NCBI RefSeq assembly: GCF_000315625.1
Contig: NW_005434578.1
Coordinates: forward strand, 153,018 to 186,624
From: Guillardia theta CCMP2712
Lineage: Eukaryota; Cryptophyceae; Pyrenomonadales; Geminigeraceae
Length of the DNA stretch: 33,607 nucleotides
Direction of reading: 5' to 3'
Both the position numbers and the translations under genes were made by a program. Below are positions 28,201 to 33,607 of the stretch, piece by piece (position 1 is the stretch's first letter; every line of letters begins with the position of its first letter). The notes below the pieces were generated by a model. The model was not told the origin of the DNA. It did no database searches and worked only from the letters and a program-made list of their open reading frames with translations.

Positions 28201-28506
28201 TGGAGAAAGCAACGGTGACAGAAGAAACAGTGGAGTTGCAACGGTAAAGCGCGCAAGGCAGTAAACCAAGAAATTGACAAGTGAATTACAGAAAACTACA
28301 CTCACAGAGTTCAATTCAACTTTCTTCTCTGCCTCGTCCTCTCCGCCTTTCAAGCGTAGAGATAGAGGAGATCCAGTGCCTTGGCGCGACTTACGGCTCT
28401 TGAGCTTAGCATACTTTCCTGTCTCAACGGATCGAAGCGCAGATTCGAAGGATAGGAAGAGCTGGAGGATGAGCAAAATTTCCAGAAAAAAATTCAATCC
28501 CCTCAT
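25297..28506 (-). CDS. Crinkler/RHS-type NTPase-nuclease with signal peptide and modular coiled-coil repeats
   Basis: This is a large protein with the architecture described for eukaryotic Crinkler-RHS effectors and transposon-related proteins: a P-loop NTPase followed by a restriction-endonuclease-fold domain. Two exons, 28506-28306 and 28101-25297, are joined by a GTGAGT...CCAG intron in phase 0, giving about 1001 aa. Residues 1-23 are a signal peptide (MRGLNFFLEILLILQLFLSF). SLRLKGG occurs near residue 50. A basic region follows, then about 324 residues of repeats, then the Walker A GPPGTGKTTTT (plus about 26638-26670), a Walker B-like LVSIDG and LVITTSMSSR. The C-terminal domain has NPTLRGWLFEMLFF (Glu), GGYDAVIV (Asp) and VRFVQVTTRQSHDLK (QVT plus Lys), consistent with an intact REase active site. 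The frame is unbroken. It stands alone, with more than 2 kb of gene-free sequence on each side. Whether it is secreted, acts in genome conflict, or is a domesticated element is not shown here. Confidence 0.75.
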   Translation of the reverse strand: MRGLNFFLEILLILQLFLSFESALRSVETGKYAKLKSRKSRQGTGSPLSLRLKGGEDEAEKKVELNSVSVVFCNSLVNFLVYCLARFTVATPLFLLSPLLSPLSFPFPSSSCLCPNPDAFVHNLTLLRSSHCVFQTATLKKQRDKIKSKRARKSRAMQQDRQDEKSKEKARPKGTRQQYRRDEEKEESKTDEMSILVESISQIQRRIEMCQDPAEKQRLTSQLERKELEHKLTLERKELEHKIEMCQDPVDKQRLTSQLERKELEHTVKLERKELEHKIEMCQDPAEKQRLTSQLERKELEHKLTLERKELEHKIEMCQDPVDKQRLTSQLERKELEHTVKLERKELEHKLTLERKELEHKIEMCQDPAEKQRLTSQLERKELEHKIEMCQDPAEKQRLTSQLERKELEHTVKLERKELEHKIEMCQDPVDKQRLTSQLERKELEHKLTLERKELEHKIEMCQDPAEKQRLTSQLERKELEHTVKLERKELEHKLTLEKKELEHKIEMCQDPAEKQRLTSQLERKELVLDKHRAEVREEEAESAIWTEKTLSRDLVGHREANKLFFLDRSLFDPISSSQAGVRVLYCRDSFNEQWRFLDDRVCKAGCLGWILGPPGTGKTTTTMSFMQSRGMEEGWRVICFRLWKWGIVEFLQVDDGVLRKCEMPADNAGAWIPKFLRERAPSGKKTLVSIDGYRQGEQAHGFVLSACLYWVHRELENRRLVITTSMSSRAKKSSEQDANEKVEEMMVYSWTMEEYLEACRYDAFYKSVADVMKWSLDEEEGSMDEGEGSMDETEQERRSREIESKYQIVGGSCRYMFERRTDEAIQELRDGIEAVPDFASLFDMGMGERANNAVNRLHGKYRVGDEVHWTLVSRFVSMELAQRLGETFVRKIEELVDATGNPTLRGWLFEMLFFARIRGAGLQLTTRSVTVDDWKRCNVIRLEAMQIHKLQEKTKVARVCLKPLKWNQGGYDAVIVDWSEKFVRFVQVTTRQSHDLKLRYMAKCLQLLGIGKEEGWKVEIVFVVPEEILNSFSVKNVENKGILARYGWTRGNEAIEAQVFGMDPRTRR
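26912..27895 (-). repeat. Modular 75-bp/33-bp coding repeat array
   Basis: Eighteen units encode one 25-residue module (KIEMCQDP...ERKELEH, nine copies) and two 11-residue modules (KLTLERKELEH, five copies; TVKLERKELEH, four copies). All share the ERKELEH end. The 25-residue module has two alleles, PAE (six) and PVD (three). Units are nearly identical at DNA level, so the array is recent. The opposite strand is open over this stretch only because the repeat contains no stops. Confidence 0.92.
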
Positions 28507-29964
28507 AATGGACAGTAGAAGTGCTGAAGTTCAAATCAATGTCTCTTGATGCCACGAGTATAGCTGAGAGAAATGCGAACGCGAATCAGATTATTTGGAT
28601 ATCTTTCAAGCCTGCAAGCAGATAAATTGTCATGGGCAACAGGAGATGGTTCTGTTTAAGTTCATAATTGTGGAGTGGACCAGTTCGAACTTCACATCTC
28701 CCATCACCCTCTACCACAGCTCTACCTCACAAAAGTCAAAAGTTATTTTTTTTCTGCACACCTACTCGTACCACTTGGAATCAATCTTCATCTTTATCAA
28801 GTTCAATGTTGGTGCTACTTGAAGACTTCACGTTATCATATCCCCTTCTCTTTATCGGTACAAAGTTATTGTCCTTCCTTATCCCACTTCGCAGTTCAAC
28901 TCAGTCCTCTCGTTTCCTAAGGAAATTGTCCTTTATTTCTGAGGCGTGTTCACTCGCTTCCACCTGATCTCCACTTCACTCATCGGTGCGATGCACATTT
29001 TCCTTTGCTTTCCACTTCCCTTCACTTTCCTTCGCTTTCCATTTCTCATCCTCACCTCACCTCTTGACACTCTGTTTCTGCTTTGACATGGCTTGTTGTG
29101 ATTGATCTCTTCATCTTGGTTACTCTCTAGGCCGGCGGGAGACTCTGGCAGCGGCTCAGATAACCCCACCTCTGCAGCTCAGAGGAAGGGGTACTCTGCC
29201 CCCTTCCTCCCATATATCGCTCGACCTCTCCTCTCTCCTCTCTCCCTCTCCCTCCCTCCCTCTCGACTGCTCACTCTCTCTCCACCTCTTTCATTTATCT
29301 GGCTGTTTAAGGTTTATATGCAGAGGTTTATTAAGTCTTCCAAGGGGGCTGTATGAGGGCTCGAAAAGGGACCACAAATCAGATACTGAAAATCTGCAAG
29401 AGAATTTTAATATTATGTTTTACAATTCAATAATGTTTGCTCCGGTTCGGTTTTCTTTCCTCAGTCAGTAAACAGCTGCATAACCGTTGAACTGTAAAAC
29501 AGGGTGTGGATGCTGGTTGGGTGCTGGTTGGGTGCTGGTTGGGTGCTGGTTGGATGTTGATTGGGTGTTTATTGGTGATTCAATGAAGTAGAATAACTCT
29601 CTCCTCCGTACCTGGTTTCCTTCCTTCCTTCCTTCCTTCTTTGCTCAGTTTTCCCGGGTTCCGATTCCTTCGTTCCTCCTGGCTTCCTCCCCTTCACTGA
29701 TCCATATGCCTGCCATCAGCCGCTGCGCCGCCTCCGCGAAGTCATCGGGCATGGGGACCTTTTCTGGCGCATTGAATGACTACCACCGTAAGTGCTCAGG
29801 TGCCGGGTGCTGTTTGACCACGCGTTCGAATCCTAAGGGCAATCGAAATCGGATTGCTTTTCAGCGTCCGATCAATTCCACTACCAGAATGCCCAAGACT
29901 TTTATGATTCTCGCCCACTCCTGAAACCCGACTACCTACCCTGACTTCATCTCTTGTGAAACTT
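28507..29964. other. Intergenic region
   Basis: No gene is supported. It includes a C/T-rich tract (29200-29290), a short tandem repeat and TTCC runs near 29618-29640. A 72-codon frame at 29706-29924 has no recognised content. Confidence 0.5.
29511..29565 (+). repeat. 11-bp tandem repeat
   Basis: Unit TGCTGGTTGGG, three perfect copies (29511-29543) followed by two diverged copies. Confidence 0.9.
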
Positions 29965-30960
29965 GAACATCAGCGGCGGGTGGCCCGGGTGCAGAGCCTG
30001 GTGATGCCACGGATACTAGCCTGAGGGCCGTCGAGACTCGGAGCTCAGTGGCCCAGCCCACGGGAATTGCTCACTGTCAGCTGAAAAGGGGATCAGCCTG
30101 ATACAAAAATCCTTGTGACGTGATCGGACACTGCGGCTCCGACTCAGCGGCCGGGCGCCGCCGGGCCCGGGGCCTACTAGGCTAGGCTACTTGCAGCGCC
30201 GCCGGGCGAAGTTTAGTACGGATGCGGCGGTCACTGCGGCGCCGGGCGTAGGCTCCCGCACAGGCCCGCCTCAGAGCTGTGGGACTTCAAGCCGCTTCAA
30301 CCGTATGTTGCCATGCATTATCCGCCCTCCGGTCCGGGAATACTTAACCCGGTTCCCTTTCGATAGGCGGCGCACCGAGATGCGCCCTTCACACGGAGAC
30401 GGTTCCCCTATCAACTAGTATCTCCGAGTTAGGACCGACTAACTTAACCCATCATGTCCAATCACTTATCACCGTGGCACGGTAAGGCGGCGGCGGGGCG
30501 GACTCGACTCGCCGGACTCGGAGTCGCCGAGTCGCCGGGGAGTCCCCGGCCGGGAGCCTCCGCTTCAAGCAAGGCTTTGAAAGTTTACTCAAACGGTTGA
30601 GTATGTCACAGCGCCGGCGGGCACTGCCGCGCATCCCGGCCGGGCGTCCGGCGATGATGCCCGGCGCTGATCGGACCCACCGGTGACCGGCGTGAACTCC
30701 GGGACCGTGATGATCATATCACGCCGGTCCGCCGCCGTCGGATTGAAGTCGTCACTGACTGAGACTGGCGCGGCGGCCCCGCCGGCCATGGGGCAGAGAC
30801 GTGACCGTACCGTCACTGTCACGGACGGTCGGACCGTACTACGTGACCGGCCCGGCCGGGTCACGGCGCCCGCCCGGGTCCCGGGTGCCGCGTGACGGTG
30901 CCGCCCGGGCCGCAGACGGTGCGGCGCGCCCTCAGTGGCAGACTCAGGCGGAGGCGAGCC
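29965..30960. other. Third GC-rich ACCGTAC island, non-coding
   Basis: Very GC-rich sequence with the same vocabulary as 4810-5600 and 22195-23530: GTACGG at 30214, GACCGTACCGTCACTG near 30803, GACCGTACTACGTGACC near 30832, and GCCGCCGGGCC runs. Apparent long frames crossing it, including one on the minus strand, look like by-products of low stop-codon density. Confidence 0.6.
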
Positions 30961-31529
30961 TGCTTCAGATTGCCTACCCCTCCCTTGGATCCGACGGCGA
31001 ACAACCACCCCACCCATGGGATCAAGGCGCAAGGGTACTACCGTGATAGGGAATGGCGGGAAGGAGGGATCAGAATGGAGGAGGGGATTGAATGAAATAT
31101 GCGCGAGTTGAAACAGATATGAGATGGATCTGATCATCATGAACGCACAGAAGATTGATACGTGAGCTAGGCAGGAGCAGGATGAATGTAAAGGAGGAGG
31201 AGGAGGAGGTAGTCGTACTGCTCGGCTTTCGACATACGTTGGAGTTGATGGGACAGGATCTATCAGACACATGCCCCTTGATGCTGATGCGCTCATGCAA
31301 CCCAGAACCTCTTGACCCCACCACTCTCCTTGCATGCTGAGAAAGCATGAGAGGGTCGCACTGCCATGGCGCGAACTGAATTGACCATCATCGCAGACCA
31401 CGAGGAGGAGTGAGGCGCAGGAAGCGGAATGAGCAGATGAACCGGGCGATATCAACACCTTCAGGTAACAGAAGAGATCACCGCTCCCTTCCTCTGCTCT
31501 TGCTTGCTCTCTGACTCTTTTCGTCGCAG

Positions 31530-33607
31530 CTGCCCACAGGAGCAGGCACACAGCAGAGGAGGACAAGGTTGCGGCATGGACAGCGCATGTGCGGAAGTCC
31601 AAAGCGTGACAGGATTGGGCCTGACCTGTCGCAGGCGCATCAGTTATGGACGAGATCGAAGGCTGCTCACAAGCACAGAGACGCATCTCTGAACAACATG
31701 CGAGGAGAACTGGGCAAGGAGGTATGCTGCCTGCTGTCGTATGGGCAGGTTCTGACAGGCTGATAGGTGACGGAGGCGGAGGAGCATCAGAGGAAGCTGG
31801 CGAGGTGGAGCTAGAGGTTGAATTGCGATAGGGAGTTAGCTGACATGCTTCTCTTGCTCCCAGCCAAAGGAAGGAGGAAGCTGCTTTGCTCATGGGCCAG
31901 CTATCGCAAGTTCGGCAGAACGTGGATAGTTTGCGGTCGATGATCCAGGCGCGAGGAAGAGGGCCCGAGTACATCGAGAGGTTGCGGGGAACGATGGACA
32001 GCATTGAAAACGAGATCTATCTGGTGAGGAATCAGGAGCAGGAGCATTTGGAGTTCCTCACCAGCGAGGAGAAAACCCTCAATGCCGAGTTGGCGGCGCT
32101 AGAGAGGTCGATCCAGGAATGGGCGACCTCGGACGGGGATAACCGTGTAAGACCCTCCACAGCAGGAGCCTCTTTGTCCTCCAAGCAGGAAGCCATGCCG
32201 GTGCAGAGCAAGATAGGAAGGATGCTGAGCCAACCCCTGCTCCCGCCCGAGGTCGTTGCTGTCGATCGGATCCTCAAGGAGGAAGGAGGGAGTACAGGAG
32301 GCTGGGACGACGCGGATCACGAGAGATTCTTGCGGTACCGGACTCAGTTCAAAGGCCAGCCGCACATCTACTGCGCTAAGACGGCAGATGACCTCCCCGA
32401 CCATGACCTTGCATCTGTCGAGAGGCACGAGCTGTGGTACACAAGGTACCTGACGCTGCTAGAGAAGAAGCGTGAGGCCATCAGGTCATGGAGGACGAAC
32501 AGGCAGCACGAGCAGGAAGAGCAGCGCACCAACACAACCGTGACCAAGGAGGAGGCGCCTTCTCGCCGTCCCCAGTCGGCCAAGAGCTCAAGCAGGGATG
32601 CTGATGTGTCGAGAGAGGAAGTGAAGGAGAAGTTACAGAAGTGGAAGGAGAGCAAGGAGAACGAGAGGCTGCAGAAGCAGGAGGAGGTGATGTAGCAGAT
32701 GCTGCTGTGTGTGCTTGCTGACATGAGTCATAGGAGGCCAAGGCAGAGAGGGAGCGGGCAGAACGGGAGAAGTTGAGGAAGGAAAAGGAACGGCTGGAGA
32801 AGGTGATGAGAGTGGAGAACTACAAAAAGAGCAAGAAGGTCAGTTGCGATCTCACAAAACGTCTGAGTGTAAATGATGACGACGATTTGATCGCAGGCGG
32901 AGGAAGAGGCGAAGAAGAGAGAGGAAGAGTTTCAGCAAGAGCAGAACAAGTCCAAGGTACCCCCCTCCATCCTCTCCGAAGTTCATTTGGTGTTCTGACC
33001 ATCTAAACAGATTTCTGCCGAGCAGCTGGAGCGGATCAGAGTCAGGAACAAGAAGGTTGGCAGCTTCACTCTCCTCCCCCTCCATCCCTGACATGTCGGA
33101 ACCAGCAAACAGAAGAGCATATCAACCTGATCCGCAGGAAGGAGGAGCAAGAGCGGATCAAGGTCTTCCTCCTACCCTTGCTCTTGCTCCCCTCCTTGTC
33201 TCACCGGCTGCTGCAGACGCAGAGGATGGAAGCTCTTCTTGAGCACGTCGATGCCCCCAAGATTGATCGAGATCCCAACAGGCTCGTCGCTCCCACCACT
33301 GCCAGGTATCCCTCTTGCTCCCTTCCCCCTTCATACCTCCTCCTTCCCTCCCCTTTGCCTTATTCCTCCTCCCCCTCCTTCCTACTCCTACATCCTCCTC
33401 CTCCTCCTTCACAACAAGATTCCATCTGATGATCTGGCGTGAGAGCATTGAAACAAACACTGAGGCCCTCAAAATCCTGCATCAAGTCCAGCAGACACAG
33501 ATACGGAAATTCTTCTTGGAGTGGAGTGTCAAAGTTGTTCATCGCAGAATCATAGTAAGCAGTGTCCATTCTATTCCGCTCTTCTCTCTGCTTACTCTGA
33601 TTGCAGA
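31530..33607 (+). CDS. CCDC112: CCDC112-like coiled-coil protein (5' end unresolved, 3' end off window)
   Basis: CCDC112 is a centrosome/centriolar-satellite coiled-coil protein linked to cilium formation. Well-supported exons are 31635-31721, 31767-31804, 31864-32686, 32734-32838, 32897-32956, 33011-33055, 33106-33162, 33217-33305 and 33419-33554, with a following acceptor at 33605-33606, so the gene continues past the window. All phases agree. A more 5' exon around 31530-31587 (AEEDKVAAWTAH) is likely, but its donor is ambiguous and no start codon is assigned. Diagnostic features are a coiled coil with ERLRGTMDSIENEIYLV, the signature GGWDDADHERFLRYRTQF (about 32310-32350), ERHELWYTRYLTLLEKKREA, then ISAEQLERIRVRNKK and DRDPNRLVAPT. 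These follow the order of vertebrate CCDC112. The last exon in view (LKILHQVQQTQIRKFFLEW) departs from the vertebrate C-terminus. Small introns (45-113 nt) match the rest of the window. Confidence 0.75.

Noticed and set aside
29815-29840. tRNA-like T-loop sequence GTTCGAATCC
   Set aside because: The flanking bases do not form a T stem, and no acceptor or anticodon stem is found.
30589-32004. A 471-codon minus-strand open frame
   Set aside because: It crosses a GC-rich island and then runs antisense to the conserved CCDC112-like exons, whose family match and splice phases are convincing. It has no motif.

Overview
This window is nuclear DNA from a flagellated, intron-rich protist. It shows split genes with mostly GT-AG introns, many only 39-85 nt long. 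Several products are restricted to organisms with cilia (CCDC113/CFAP263-like, AHI1/jouberin-like, CCDC112-like). There are no operons or bacterial ribosome-binding sites. The style (GC-rich, many short introns, hexanucleotide repeats inside introns, a Crinkler/RHS-like gene with a signal peptide) would fit a cryptophyte such as Guillardia theta. That assignment is inference and rests on no database match.

Layout. 433-1301 (+): a four-exon acyl-protein-thioesterase/LYPLAL-type hydrolase with a complete Ser-Asp-His triad. 3294-1445 (-): an eleven-exon CCDC113-like coiled-coil protein. 3529-4800 (+): a six-exon StrG-like 2-oxoglutarate/Fe(II) dioxygenase. 4801-6114: a GC-rich island full of ACCGTAC/GTACGGT words plus a 35-bp palindrome. 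6115-6558: a 438-bp MITE with 43-bp terminal inverted repeats and TTA target duplications, lying 34 bp upstream of an intronless MYB (SHAQKYF) gene at 6593-7162 (+). 7921-11735 (+): a seventeen-exon secreted M14 carboxypeptidase with a PAN-like module. 13153-12155 (-): an intronless membrane protein. 14021-15989 (+): an Atg14/UVRAG-like protein. 19798-16173 (-): AHI1-like, ending in EF-hands. 21703-21108 (-): a multi-pass membrane protein. 21704-25296: mostly non-coding, with another GC-rich island. 28506-25297 (-): a secreted-looking Crinkler/RHS-type NTPase-nuclease with a modular coiled-coil repeat array. 29965-30960: a third GC-rich island. About 31530 to the window end (+): a CCDC112-like gene that runs off the window.

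How it fits together. Most genes are unrelated single-copy housekeeping or ciliary genes arranged divergently and convergently, so no pathway cluster is claimed. The accessory layer is the more unusual part: the NTPase-nuclease gene and its recombining repeat, the MITE at the MYB promoter, the ACCGTAC islands (one inside an intron), and (CTCCTG)n tracts that sit in introns with the same sense-strand orientation. Exon boundaries were deduced by eye from reading frame, splice signals and protein-family conservation. They are internally phase-consistent but not transcript-verified.
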